Below, in pieces: positions 1 through 7,562 of a stretch of 24,270 bases of DNA. Position 1 is the stretch's first letter. The number at the start of each line of letters is the position of its first letter. Source of the stretch: JAQCEJ01 sp040881995 (GTDB taxonomy: Bacteria > Planctomycetota > Planctomycetia > Planctomycetales > Planctomycetaceae); NCBI GenBank assembly GCA_040881995.1, contig JBBECD010000137.1:1-24270 (forward strand), written 5' to 3'. A program made the position numbers and the translations under genes. The notes beneath the pieces are model-generated. The model had not been told where the DNA came from and made no database searches. It saw only the letters and a list, made by a program, of their open reading frames with translations.

Positions 1-61
1 CCTCAAATCAACAATCCAAGCCAACCCCACTTTTTAAGCCTGACACAGCACTAGTTCTTTT

Positions 62-141
62 GACCACGAACAGCACGAAAGATACGAAAAGTAAGAACCA
101 ATAGACCTCTTTCGTTCGTGTCTTTCGTGCAGTTCGTGGTT
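62..141. repeat. Long imperfect inverted repeat (intergenic palindrome, terminator-like)
   Basis: The left arm (about 62-88) and right arm (about 115-141) are near-perfect reverse complements built around the words ACCACGAAC and GCACGAAAGA, with only a few mismatches over about 27 bp. About 26 bases separate the arms. The right arm runs into the TAA stop of the minus-strand GAF gene, so its transcript would fold into a long hairpin right after translation ends. Palindromes of this 'cacgaaa' type recur between genes in planctomycetes and related bacteria (general knowledge, not checked here). A transcription-end or REP-like role is inferred. Confidence 0.65.
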
Positions 142-697
142 ATGCATTTTCACCGATCGCTCGCGCCAACTCGACCATCCGTTTCCACGTGTCGCTTTCG
201 GCGGTGAATTCTTCCGGCGTGGAGATCGCGATCACTCCGCGCAGGTGTTCGCCGGTGTAAATCGGCACGGCGAGGGACTGCCGGCAGGCGAAGCGTTCCA
301 GCCAGGTCGCCGAACCGGAGAGGCCGCCGGCTTTCACCGTGCGATACGCAGCGACCGGTTGCCCGGTCACGGCGGCCTTGACGACGCCGAGGTCGGTCTG
401 TGCCAACGGAAGTTGTGTGGTGATCCGCCGAAATTCCTCGCGGACGTCCGCAGGCATGTCGGGGACCGCTCGAAATGCGACCTGAATCAGAAATTCGTCG
501 GTCGCCCGCCACAATCCGGTCGCCCGCGAATGAGTGATCGACAATAATCGATCGAGCGCCGCATCGACGGCGGCTTTCGAACGTCCAGAAGGAATCTCCG
601 CCGCGGCGGAGTCGCGGGAAAGTCCATCGGCCAAAACTCCGGCCCATTCGCCGTCGTCGAATGGGAAGTCGTGCGTACGCGCTGGCGGGCCGGTCAT
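140..697 (-). CDS. GAF-domain protein
   Basis: This 185-residue protein has a single GAF-like domain over roughly residues 44-180. The typical closing strands are visible as 'SLAVPIYTGEHLRGVIAIST', followed by a final helix. GAF domains bind small ligands or act as dimerising sensor modules. No kinase, cyclase or DNA-binding domain is attached, so this is a stand-alone, probably cytoplasmic sensor. There is no signal peptide or membrane segment. The ATG start has a purine-rich GGGGGAG stretch about nine bases upstream. It is transcribed away from the neighbouring universal stress protein, and the shared upstream region of about 225 bp suggests a possible common stress theme. The ligand cannot be read from the sequence. 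The GAF call is fairly safe; the role is unknown. Confidence 0.75.
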   Translation of the reverse strand: MTGPPARTHDFPFDDGEWAGVLADGLSRDSAAAEIPSGRSKAAVDAALDRLLSITHSRATGLWRATDEFLIQVAFRAVPDMPADVREEFRRITTQLPLAQTDLGVVKAAVTGQPVAAYRTVKAGGLSGSATWLERFACRQSLAVPIYTGEHLRGVIAISTPEEFTAESDTWKRMVELARAIGENA

Positions 698-923
698 CGT
701 CCCATCTCCCCCGAGAACGTTGTTTTCGCCTCTACACGCTGTTGCATAGGGTCTGGAAATAGCTTATAGATCCAAACAAGGCGGGTGACGCAGGCGATCG
801 ACCCGCCCCACGATTGCTGTAAATGAAGAATGTAACAGATCGCGCTGCACGTGACATCCCATGCGACGTCGCGTCAAATCCGAAGCGGCAGGCAGATCGA
901 ACCAACAAAGGAACTTGGAAGCC

Positions 924-1418
924 GTGAAGATTTTATTGGCGGTGGACGACTCTGATGCCTCCGAAAAGGCCGTGCGGCACGTCGGCGAAATATTTGGTTC
1001 CGGCGGACGGCATGTGCAGATCACGCTGTATCATGCGATGGAGTCGCTTCCCGAATTTCTGGTGTCGCGGATTACCGGTCCGCAGGTCAAAGAAGAGTAC
1101 CGCGCCGTCGCTCAGGACTGGCTGACCGACAGCCGGCAAAAAGCCCGCGAACTGCTGGCCGATTACCAGCAGAAGTTGGTCTCCGCCGGCATACCCGCCG
1201 CGGCCGTCGATACCAAAATTGCCGAAGTGGAAGCGATGCCGGGCGCTCAAAAAGTCGTCGCCGCCGTCGCCATCATCGAGGAAATGAAGCAGGGCGAGTA
1301 TGCGATCATCTGTCTGGGCCGGCGAGGAAGCTCGGAAATGTTCAGCGTCTTCCCGGGGAGCGTGGCGGAAAAAGTGCTGCGCCAAGCCGCGGACAAAATC
1401 GTCTGGATTGTCGATTGA
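924..1418 (+). CDS. Universal stress protein (UspA family)
   Basis: This single-domain UspA protein has 164 residues from the GTG at 924. It opens with the family's first strand (KILLAVDDSDASEKAV) and ends with the ATP-binding signature G-2x-G-9x-G-S, seen as GRRG, nine residues, then GS, followed by the last strand. That signature marks the ATP-binding (MJ0577-like) branch. I preferred GTG 924 to the upstream ATG at 861 because the family fold begins exactly there and AAAGGA lies about 11 bases before it. The longer form would add 21 residues of Arg-rich sequence with no family counterpart. The protein is cytoplasmic and probably dimeric. It is divergent from the GAF gene. A small hairpin follows at 1453-1466. 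Confidence 0.88.
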   Translation: MKILLAVDDSDASEKAVRHVGEIFGSGGRHVQITLYHAMESLPEFLVSRITGPQVKEEYRAVAQDWLTDSRQKARELLADYQQKLVSAGIPAAAVDTKIAEVEAMPGAQKVVAAVAIIEEMKQGEYAIICLGRRGSSEMFSVFPGSVAEKVLRQAADKIVWIVD

Positions 1419-1452
1419 TGCGATGGAAATGGCATTATCACCCTTGAACTGG

Positions 1453-1466
1453 CGGGCGAAAGCCCG
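1453..1466 (+). terminator. Short GNRA-loop hairpin after the UspA gene
   Basis: CGGGC-GAAA-GCCCG is a perfect 5-bp GC stem closed by a GAAA tetraloop, 34 bases after the UspA stop codon. No clear T-run follows, so a terminator role is tentative. Confidence 0.35.
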
Positions 1467-1534
1467 AAAGATGAAGGAGGCTGGCGACGTTATCAGCCGG
1501 CGGTTTCACATCTGCGAATCCTTTCCGTTATCTA

Positions 1535-1623
1535 AGAAATCCTAACATAACCTCTGTGCCTCACGATTTATTGCAAACGTTCAGGCGTTTTCGAGAAGCA
1601 CAACCGGTTATGTTAGAGTCTCT
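1535..1623. repeat. 89-bp dispersed palindromic repeat, copy 1
   Basis: This stretch reappears at 18163-18251 with only three differences by eye (all between 1574 and 1585). Its ends are inverted: CTAACATAACC on the left and GGTTATGTTAG on the right match perfectly for 11 bp. The complementarity continues imperfectly inward (GTGC...CTC...CGA), so a single strand could fold into one long hairpin. The word TCTAAGAA stands on both sides of this copy (1531-1538 and 1621-1628) and could be a target duplication, although it overlaps the edges of the repeat. It sits 84 bp before the start codon of the next gene. It could be a MITE-like element or a shared regulatory or RNA element. Confidence 0.8.
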
Positions 1624-1707
1624 AAGAATTTAGAACGCGCGATCGATTGCAAGCGCGATCGTCGGCGTGACCGACAGTTCCCTTCAGCGAAAGTGGTCTC
1701 GTAACAC

Positions 1708-4131
1708 ATGGATCTTCCAACCTGTCCAGCGTGCGGACAATCCGTGCTTGACGACGACGCGACGGAGTGCCCGTTCTGCGGTTCCTCGATGAAGGCTCCC
1801 AAAGGGAGCGCACCGGCCAAGACGGCCGCCTCTCGCGGCGGAGCGGGTTCCGCCTCGGCGTCGACCGCCTCCGCCGGAACGAAGAGCGAAAAGAAGACCG
1901 AGCCCGACGATCCCTTCGCGTTTGACAGCGCGATCACCGAGAAAGGGGTCATTCCCCTGCTGCCTCGTCCGCAACAGGGACGGTCGCACAAAATCGTCTG
2001 CCCGATGTGCGAGACGCCGGGGTTTACCTCGACCAAGGCGGCTGGAAAACAGGTCAAGTGTTCAAACCCGAAATGCATGGTTCCCCTCTTCACCGCCCCG
2101 GCGCTGGAAAAACCAGTCGCGCCGGCCGTACCCGAAGTGCCCGAGAGCAAAACCGGCCGCTATGTGATGCTCGCCGTCGTCAGCCTCGTCGCCATCGCCG
2201 CGGGAGTCTGGTTCTCGATTCAGGAAGAACCGCGCCAACCGCCGCAAAAGACCGAGCCGGTGACGCCTTTGACAAATACCGGCGCGAAGAAGGCGGAAGG
2301 AAACTATTTCGACAACCTGACGAAGTCGAAAACCGCCAACGTCGATTATTCGAAACTCTCCATCGATGAGATCCGCGGCCAGGCGTTGGATTCGCTGATC
2401 GCCGCCGCACAACAGCGGGAAAACAACCGCAGCCAGACGCTCTGCCGGCGCCTCGCCGCCGAATCGTTCGCCGCGGTCGGCATGCTCGACAAGGCCGAAG
2501 AACAACTGGTTCTGGTGAAGAAGGATACGCGTCTGGTCGCGTATTTTCCGATTCCGCCGCTGGTCGACGTCGCCTGGCTGCATCTCGAACGAAACAAACC
2601 GAAAGAGGCCGCCGCGTCGGTCGAACAGGCCAATCAATATGCCGGCAAATTGCCGCGGCGCGGCCGCACGACCGAAATCATCAGCACGAAACTCGCGGCG
2701 GTGCTCGCCGCCGTCGGGCAAATCGAACCGGCACAAGCGCTGCTCGACCGATTGCCCGATCAGGCCGAACGCGACAGCCTCGGCGTGTTGACCCGCTTGT
2801 CGCTGGCATCGGGAGATTTCGACCTCGACCGCGTCGCGAAAGAAATGCCGCTCATTTCCTGGAACGCGGCGAACGAAGTCATTGTGACCGCCGACATCGC
2901 CCGTCATCGTCAATGGAAAGCGACGGAAGCGTGGGTTCGAACACTCGGCGATAACGTCGCCCGCATGGAATCGCTCGCACAATGGGGCCAATTACAGATT
3001 CGCCTCGCCGACGACGAGAAACCGCAATCCGACGCCTTATCGTCGATGATCGCCGAACTCGCCCCCGTTCAAAAAGCGTACGTCTGGTCGCGCATGGCGC
3101 AGCAATACGCACGATCCGCCAAGAAAAAGGAGGCGCAAGCGTTCGTCGACCGGGCGCGGCAGGAATTGTCGAATCTCCCCGCCGCCGAACCGATGGTGTA
3201 TTCTTCCAGCAAGGAAATTCACAGTCTCTCGGCGATTCAGTTCTCGGACGACAAACTCCTGCAGATGCGCGCGTGGGGAGAATTGGCGTTCGCCGAAGCG
3301 CTGCTCGGCCATGCCGAGACATCGTGGGAAGCGGTTTCGCGCGCGTTGGAATACTGCCGCGCCCTGGCTCCGAGCCCCACCGCCATGCAGAACCGGCTCG
3401 CCGCTCTCGAAGGAAACGGAATCGATCGACTGCGCGGCGAACTGCGGCAGGCGCTCGAACTGAAAACCGAAGACCAAGCACGATTGGCGGCGAATCGCTA
3501 TCAGCGCAATCTCGATCTGCTGGCGTCGCTCGCCGATCAGCGATTTCAATTTCAACTGTCGATCCTCGACCGGGCCTCCGAATGGAACCTCGGCTCGGTG
3601 CTCGTCGACGAAATCCTCCGCCGATCATCGGCGACCGACGACAACGAACACGAGCCCTATCTGCACAGCGCGCTGCCGCAGTGGATTTTATTCCGCGCCC
3701 GCGAAACGGCGGAGGGGGAACAATATCCACAATTGCAAGAGGCGTTGGTGCAATCGGGCGCCGTTGCCGATCCCCGCGTCGTCGCGGCCGATGAGATCCG
3801 GCAGGTGATTGAGTCGAAAAATTACGAGCTCATCGAGCAAGTCTTCAGCCGAAGCCAGGCCGATAAAGAATGGATCAATCTGTGGACGCTCCAGCTTGCC
3901 TGCCGGTTATGCCGCGAACAGAAGTCCGAACAGGCCGTCCGATTTTTGCTGAAACAGGGCGATCTCGCCGCGCGGGAAGAGGGTCTCTACTTCGTCGGCG
4001 GCACGGCTGCCAGAGAAGGCCAATCGCGAGATTTCTGGAAACTGGTGCAGACCGAAAAGCTGATCCCCACCGAAACCGCGCACGCCTGCGCGGGGTTGGT
4101 GGCGGGGTTGACGGGGACGCCGGGGAAGTGA
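1708..4131 (+). CDS. Zinc-ribbon / single-TM / helical-repeat protein
   Basis: The N-terminus has two treble-clef-like zinc ribbons: Cys6/Cys9/Cys21/Cys24 and Cys98/Cys101/Cys118/Cys123. An Ala/Ser-rich linker joins them, and one membrane helix follows at about 152-170 (YVMLAVVSLVAIAAGVWFSI). The remaining roughly 630 residues are almost all helical, Ala/Leu/Glu-rich and TPR/SEL1-like in character (for example 'AAESFAAVGMLDKAEEQLVLV'), though no clean consensus TPR can be marked. This layout, with zinc ribbon in the cytoplasm, one TM and a large helical region outside the membrane, is common in planctomycetes and usually annotated as hypothetical. A scaffold or protein-protein interaction role is inferred. 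The 89-bp repeat ends 84 bp upstream. No strong Shine-Dalgarno precedes the ATG (weak AAAGTGG). Confidence 0.8.
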   Translation: MDLPTCPACGQSVLDDDATECPFCGSSMKAPKGSAPAKTAASRGGAGSASASTASAGTKSEKKTEPDDPFAFDSAITEKGVIPLLPRPQQGRSHKIVCPMCETPGFTSTKAAGKQVKCSNPKCMVPLFTAPALEKPVAPAVPEVPESKTGRYVMLAVVSLVAIAAGVWFSIQEEPRQPPQKTEPVTPLTNTGAKKAEGNYFDNLTKSKTANVDYSKLSIDEIRGQALDSLIAAAQQRENNRSQTLCRRLAAESFAAVGMLDKAEEQLVLVKKDTRLVAYFPIPPLVDVAWLHLERNKPKEAAASVEQANQYAGKLPRRGRTTEIISTKLAAVLAAVGQIEPAQALLDRLPDQAERDSLGVLTRLSLASGDFDLDRVAKEMPLISWNAANEVIVTADIARHRQWKATEAWVRTLGDNVARMESLAQWGQLQIRLADDEKPQSDALSSMIAELAPVQKAYVWSRMAQQYARSAKKKEAQAFVDRARQELSNLPAAEPMVYSSSKEIHSLSAIQFSDDKLLQMRAWGELAFAEALLGHAETSWEAVSRALEYCRALAPSPTAMQNRLAALEGNGIDRLRGELRQALELKTEDQARLAANRYQRNLDLLASLADQRFQFQLSILDRASEWNLGSVLVDEILRRSSATDDNEHEPYLHSALPQWILFRARETAEGEQYPQLQEALVQSGAVADPRVVAADEIRQVIESKNYELIEQVFSRSQADKEWINLWTLQLACRLCREQKSEQAVRFLLKQGDLAAREEGLYFVGGTAAREGQSRDFWKLVQTEKLIPTETAHACAGLVAGLTGTPGK

Positions 4132-4188
4132 TTCGTCGTTTCGTCGATGCATTCTCAAAGCCATAATAGCCGAGTGTGCGAGGTTTGA

Positions 4189-4935
4189 ATGATGGCGACC
4201 GATGAAGCGAATTCGCGTCACGAGGGTTCGTTACAACGCAACGCCTCAATCTCTCCCCGGAGAATTCTCGCGTGGGGAATGATCGTCACGATCGTTATTG
4301 CGGTGATCGTATTTGCCGACTTTCGCTTTCGTTTTTTGCAAAAACGAGCAGAAATCGACAGACTTGGGGGATCGACAGTTGCGGGACCGCCCCTCCTGTA
4401 CCGGAAAATGAAAGCCGATTCAAGGTATCCAGAATTTGTTCGAATCGCGTTAAATTCCAACTTCGGTTCGTGGGTCTTCGATCAATTCCCCGTCGTTTAC
4501 AGCGTTGACTTGCGACGTATTCGCGATCCCGAAAAAGTCGATCGTGGGCTCGAAATCGCTGCGGAATTCGGCAGCGTTTTAGAACTCGTTCTCTATCAAT
4601 CGGCGGTAACCGACGCGCATCTTGCCAAGTACCTCCACTCGTTTCCGCAGCTCTTACGGCTTAAGCTCAACGAAACGACGATTACCGACGCCGGCATCGC
4701 TCACGTTCGTAATTTGCCGGAACTTGAACTTCTTAACGTCCAGCGCACAGCATTGACCAATGCCGCCGTTCCCGATCTCGCTGCCGTGAGTAAACTCGGA
4801 GAACTCGATATAGCAGAAACCAAAATCACCGATGTCGACGCAATACGTCACGCCCATCCGCGATGCAAGATCATCCGACGGACGGTAACATTGACGGATA
4901 CGACCGACCGGCTACGGATAAAATTTGGAAGATAA
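4189..4935 (+). CDS. Membrane-anchored leucine-rich-repeat protein
   Basis: The protein has 248 residues, with one membrane helix at about 25-45 (RILAWGMIVTIVIAVIVFADF) after a short polar N-terminus. About 70 residues without an obvious fold follow. Then come leucine-rich repeats at about 128-210 of the bacterial RNI-like type, with 'LLRLKLNETTITDAGIAHV' and 'LELLNVQRTALTNAAV' as clear units. Such LRR proteins are expanded in planctomycetes and probably mediate protein binding outside the cytoplasmic membrane. Two ATGs stand in tandem (4189 and 4192), and a GAGG lies 5 or 8 bases upstream, so either may be used. It follows the zinc-ribbon gene by 57 bp in the same direction and may be cotranscribed. 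Base composition here is more AT-rich than the preceding gene. The partner is unknown. Confidence 0.75.
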   Translation: MMATDEANSRHEGSLQRNASISPRRILAWGMIVTIVIAVIVFADFRFRFLQKRAEIDRLGGSTVAGPPLLYRKMKADSRYPEFVRIALNSNFGSWVFDQFPVVYSVDLRRIRDPEKVDRGLEIAAEFGSVLELVLYQSAVTDAHLAKYLHSFPQLLRLKLNETTITDAGIAHVRNLPELELLNVQRTALTNAAVPDLAAVSKLGELDIAETKITDVDAIRHAHPRCKIIRRTVTLTDTTDRLRIKFGR

Positions 4936-5483
4936 GCGGACATGACGTGGTTGATTAACATTTCGACTAACCGTTGTCGTGTTGGTAACCGGCGACGCCC
5001 CCATTCTTAAACACCGAACTTCCGTTTTGTTTTCGACAAGCGCAGAATCGTGCGAGATGTTTTTTGGCGATCAGCATCAGTGTTTATGAATGTATCAACT
5101 TGTCGAGAAATGGGTGCGATGGAGTGGAGACGCGTTTCGAATCGGTTCACAATTACCAAACACGTTTTGCGGCGACCGGGCGCGCAACCAAGTGCCATAT
5201 GGTGAAGGGACCGACCGATCGCTCCTCGGCGGGACTTCCACTCTTTTTTTGAAGGATTCGTCCGGATGCCGCACGTTGAACCCGGCTGAAAATTTATGTA
5301 CATTCGGCATTATCCCAGGTTCGAAAAACGGGTTCAGGCCAAACTTTTTTTAGATTGCAATGGCTTACATCAAGCCTGAATTCAACGGCACCGCTCTCGA
5401 ATGAGCCGGAGAAAACGCAATTGCGCTGTCCGCTGACGCGCGGGGCTTGAAGATCGTGCATTTTGGGTTTGAGGGAATGGCCG
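4936..5483. other. Intergenic stretch with no credible gene
   Basis: These 548 bases hold only short overlapping open frames with no recognisable family, no good ribosome site and no agreement between strands. The base composition is more AT-rich towards 5290-5360, just before the ankyrin lipoprotein gene, so the promoter of that gene probably lies here. I could not pick out a convincing -35/-10 pair. Confidence 0.5.
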
Positions 5484-6290
5484 ATGTCCACGTCGAAGCA
5501 TCACACGCCCAACGGAAACCGACTGTCGCGAGTCATTCTCATCGGCGTGCTCGCATTGTTGGTCGGTTGCCAAAGAGCCGTTCCGCCTTCCGGGGAGGGG
5601 GCAATTTTTGAGGCCGTTGAAGCGGGCGATGTCAATCGCGTCCGGCAATTGCTGAAAACGTCCCCCTCGGTGCTGAACGAGCTGGATGATTTCGGCTTTA
5701 CGCCATTGATGCGAGCCGTGGCGTCGATGGAACGAACGACCGCGATGATTCAAGCCTTCATCGACGCCGGGGCCGATGTGAATGCGAAAACCGTGGAAGA
5801 CTACACCGCGCTGCACATGCTGGCCGGTTCGATGGCATCGCCCGATTCCACCGCCACGCCCGAGCAAATCGTCAAATTGTTGAAAGACGTCGGGGCCGAT
5901 CTTGAGGTTCGTCAGCACTGGGGATGGACGCCTCTGATGGGGGCCGCCGTCGAAGGGACCATCGATGAACTCAAGGCATTTGTCGATGCGGGAGCCGACG
6001 TCAACAAGAAATTCCCGCTCGATACGCTTCCCGAATTTCTGGGAGGCCGCACAACGCTGATGGCGGTCATCGCTGAGCCGGAAAAAACCAAGATGCTCAT
6101 CGATGCCGGCGTCGACCTTCGCGCCGTTGATGACCACGGACAGAACGTGCTTGAATACGCGGAGGCGGCACTCGCCGAAGCCGCCGCGAACCCCGTGGAT
6201 TTAAAGGAGCTTGGCATCGACGAACCCGTTGAAGACGATTACGGCTCGCGGGTCAAAGAGTCGATGCAGCGGATCAAAAAAGTCTGGTAG
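5484..6290 (+). CDS. Ankyrin-repeat lipoprotein
   Basis: From the ATG at 5484 the protein has 268 residues. A basic N-terminus and hydrophobic stretch end in the lipobox LLVGC, with the lipidated cysteine at position 29. The protein should therefore be exported and anchored by signal peptidase II processing. The rest is a run of ankyrin repeats with the usual words (TPLMRAVA, AGADVNAKT, TALHMLA, WTPLMGAAV, AGADVNKK, TTLMAVI). Four to five repeats are recognisable, the later ones degenerate. Ankyrin repeats bind other proteins; the partner is unknown. The start was chosen because GAGGGA lies seven bases upstream. A TTG at 5463 would add seven residues that cover that ribosome site. A palindrome at 6325-6349 separates it from the convergent aminotransferase gene. 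Confidence 0.82.
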   Translation: MSTSKHHTPNGNRLSRVILIGVLALLVGCQRAVPPSGEGAIFEAVEAGDVNRVRQLLKTSPSVLNELDDFGFTPLMRAVASMERTTAMIQAFIDAGADVNAKTVEDYTALHMLAGSMASPDSTATPEQIVKLLKDVGADLEVRQHWGWTPLMGAAVEGTIDELKAFVDAGADVNKKFPLDTLPEFLGGRTTLMAVIAEPEKTKMLIDAGVDLRAVDDHGQNVLEYAEAALAEAAANPVDLKELGIDEPVEDDYGSRVKESMQRIKKVW

Positions 6291-6324
6291 CGGATCCGCA
6301 ACGCAGCGGAGCTGCAAAGACGTG

Positions 6325-6349
6325 CGTTCCCAAGCGGAGCTTGGGAACG
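6325..6349. terminator. Perfect palindrome between convergent genes, likely bidirectional terminator
   Basis: Arms CGTTCCCAAGC and GCTTGGGAACG pair perfectly over 11 bp around a GGA loop. The element lies between the ends of the ankyrin lipoprotein gene (plus) and the aminotransferase gene (minus), 34 and 10 bases away. An A-rich tract follows on the plus strand. Similar 'GTTCCCAAGC' palindromes occur as dispersed intergenic repeats in several bacterial groups, so it may be both a repeat family member and a terminator. Confidence 0.65.
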
Positions 6350-6359
6350 AGAAGAAAAC

Positions 6360-7562
6360 TCACATCGATTGCTTCACCGCCTGCACCAGATACTCCATCT
6401 GCTCCTGCGTATTGTAAATGTATGCCGACACGCGAAGATAAACCCGCTCGCGGAAGGTCGTCACCAGTACTTCGATTTTGTAATCGTCCCACAATTTTTG
6501 TTGCAGCGGATGGAGCAACCCGGGCTTCGACGTCGGTTGGACGGAATCGGGCAGCGGGATCGAAACCATTGTGCCGTACCAATCCGGACTGTCGGTCGTC
6601 AGCGGGGCATTGTTCGAGAGTTTGAGGATCTCTTCGCGGGCGAATTGCACGAGGGAATGGCCGTGGTCGCGAAATCTGTCGAGGCCGAATTCTTCGAGGA
6701 ACTCGATCGCCGTCGGCACGGTGAGAAACGCCGACGGGTCGCGGGTTCCCATCCACTGGAACTCGTCTTTCCACGACGGCGGGTTGCCGCCGAGGCTTTT
6801 GCCCCAACTGACAATCGGCGAGACCATCTCGTTTTGCCATTTGGGGTGCACGTACAAAAAGCCGGTGCCGAACGGGCCGCAGAGCCATTTGTGGCAACTG
6901 ACGCAGTAGTAATCGCAGCCGATCTCGCCGAGATTCACCGGCAGCATCGCCAGGGCATGAGGGCCGTCGACGCAGACGCGGATGCCCAGTTTTTTTGCCC
7001 GTCGGCAGATGTCCTGCACCGGAAAAATCACCGCCGTCGGCGAGGTGACGTGACTGACGACGATCAACTTCGTCTTGTCGGTAACACCCGCAAACAGCGC
7101 GTCGATCATCTCGTCAGTCGCATCGAGCAGCACGGGCATCTTCTGCACGACCATCCTGGCATCGGCCTTTTGGCACGTCGCCCGCCAGATGCGCTGCACC
7201 GCACCGTATTCGTGATCGGTCAGCAGCACTTCGTCGTCCGGTTCGAGTTTCACGCTGGCGGCGACGATGTTCATCGCGAACGTGGCGTTGTCGACCCAGA
7301 TGAGGTTATGGGCCTTCGTGCCGACGAATTTCGCGAGTTGTTCGAGCGAAGCGTCGAGATGCCCCTCGAACTGCCGGATGAGAAAATCCATCGGCTGCCG
7401 TTCGAGTTTGTCCATCCACGCCTTGCGGGTGCGGTGCACCTGATACGGCGAGGGACCGAACGAACCATGATTGAGGTATGTGACGTCGGTTGGCAGCATC
7501 CATTCGCGACGCCATTGTCCCAGATCATCGGCGCTCGGATCATCCAGGTTCATCGGCCGCAT
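6360..7562 (-). CDS. Class V aminotransferase-fold PLP enzyme (isopenicillin-N-epimerase-like)
   Basis: This 400-residue fold-type I PLP enzyme has the N-terminal 'YLNHGSFGPSP', the cofactor-binding Asp in 'VCVDGPHALAM' (Asp199, His202), and the Schiff-base lysine in 'SCHKWLCGPFGTG' (Lys225). Those words and the length match the class V group that includes isopenicillin N epimerase-like and cysteine desulfurase-like proteins. The true reaction (epimerase, lyase or desulfurase) cannot be told. I chose ATG 7562 because AAGGAG stands six bases upstream. A TTG at 7580 would swallow that site, and a second ATG at 7553 forms ATGA with the stop of the MATE gene. It therefore overlaps the MATE gene and is almost certainly translated from the same mRNA, which suggests that the exporter handles the enzyme's product or a related metabolite (inference). 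Confidence 0.85.
   Translation of the reverse strand: MRPMNLDDPSADDLGQWRREWMLPTDVTYLNHGSFGPSPYQVHRTRKAWMDKLERQPMDFLIRQFEGHLDASLEQLAKFVGTKAHNLIWVDNATFAMNIVAASVKLEPDDEVLLTDHEYGAVQRIWRATCQKADARMVVQKMPVLLDATDEMIDALFAGVTDKTKLIVVSHVTSPTAVIFPVQDICRRAKKLGIRVCVDGPHALAMLPVNLGEIGCDYYCVSCHKWLCGPFGTGFLYVHPKWQNEMVSPIVSWGKSLGGNPPSWKDEFQWMGTRDPSAFLTVPTAIEFLEEFGLDRFRDHGHSLVQFAREEILKLSNNAPLTTDSPDWYGTMVSIPLPDSVQPTSKPGLLHPLQQKLWDDYKIEVLVTTFRERVYLRVSAYIYNTQEQMEYLVQAVKQSM

Noticed and set aside
2062..2991. Minus-strand open frame of 309 codons opposite the zinc-ribbon gene
   Set aside because: Antisense shadow; Arg/Gly-rich with no recognisable domain, while the plus-strand frame has clear zinc ribbons and a membrane helix.
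5310..5345. tRNA-like GGTTCGAAA word
   Set aside because: The flanking bases do not pair into a T-arm, and no acceptor stem or anticodon arm is present.
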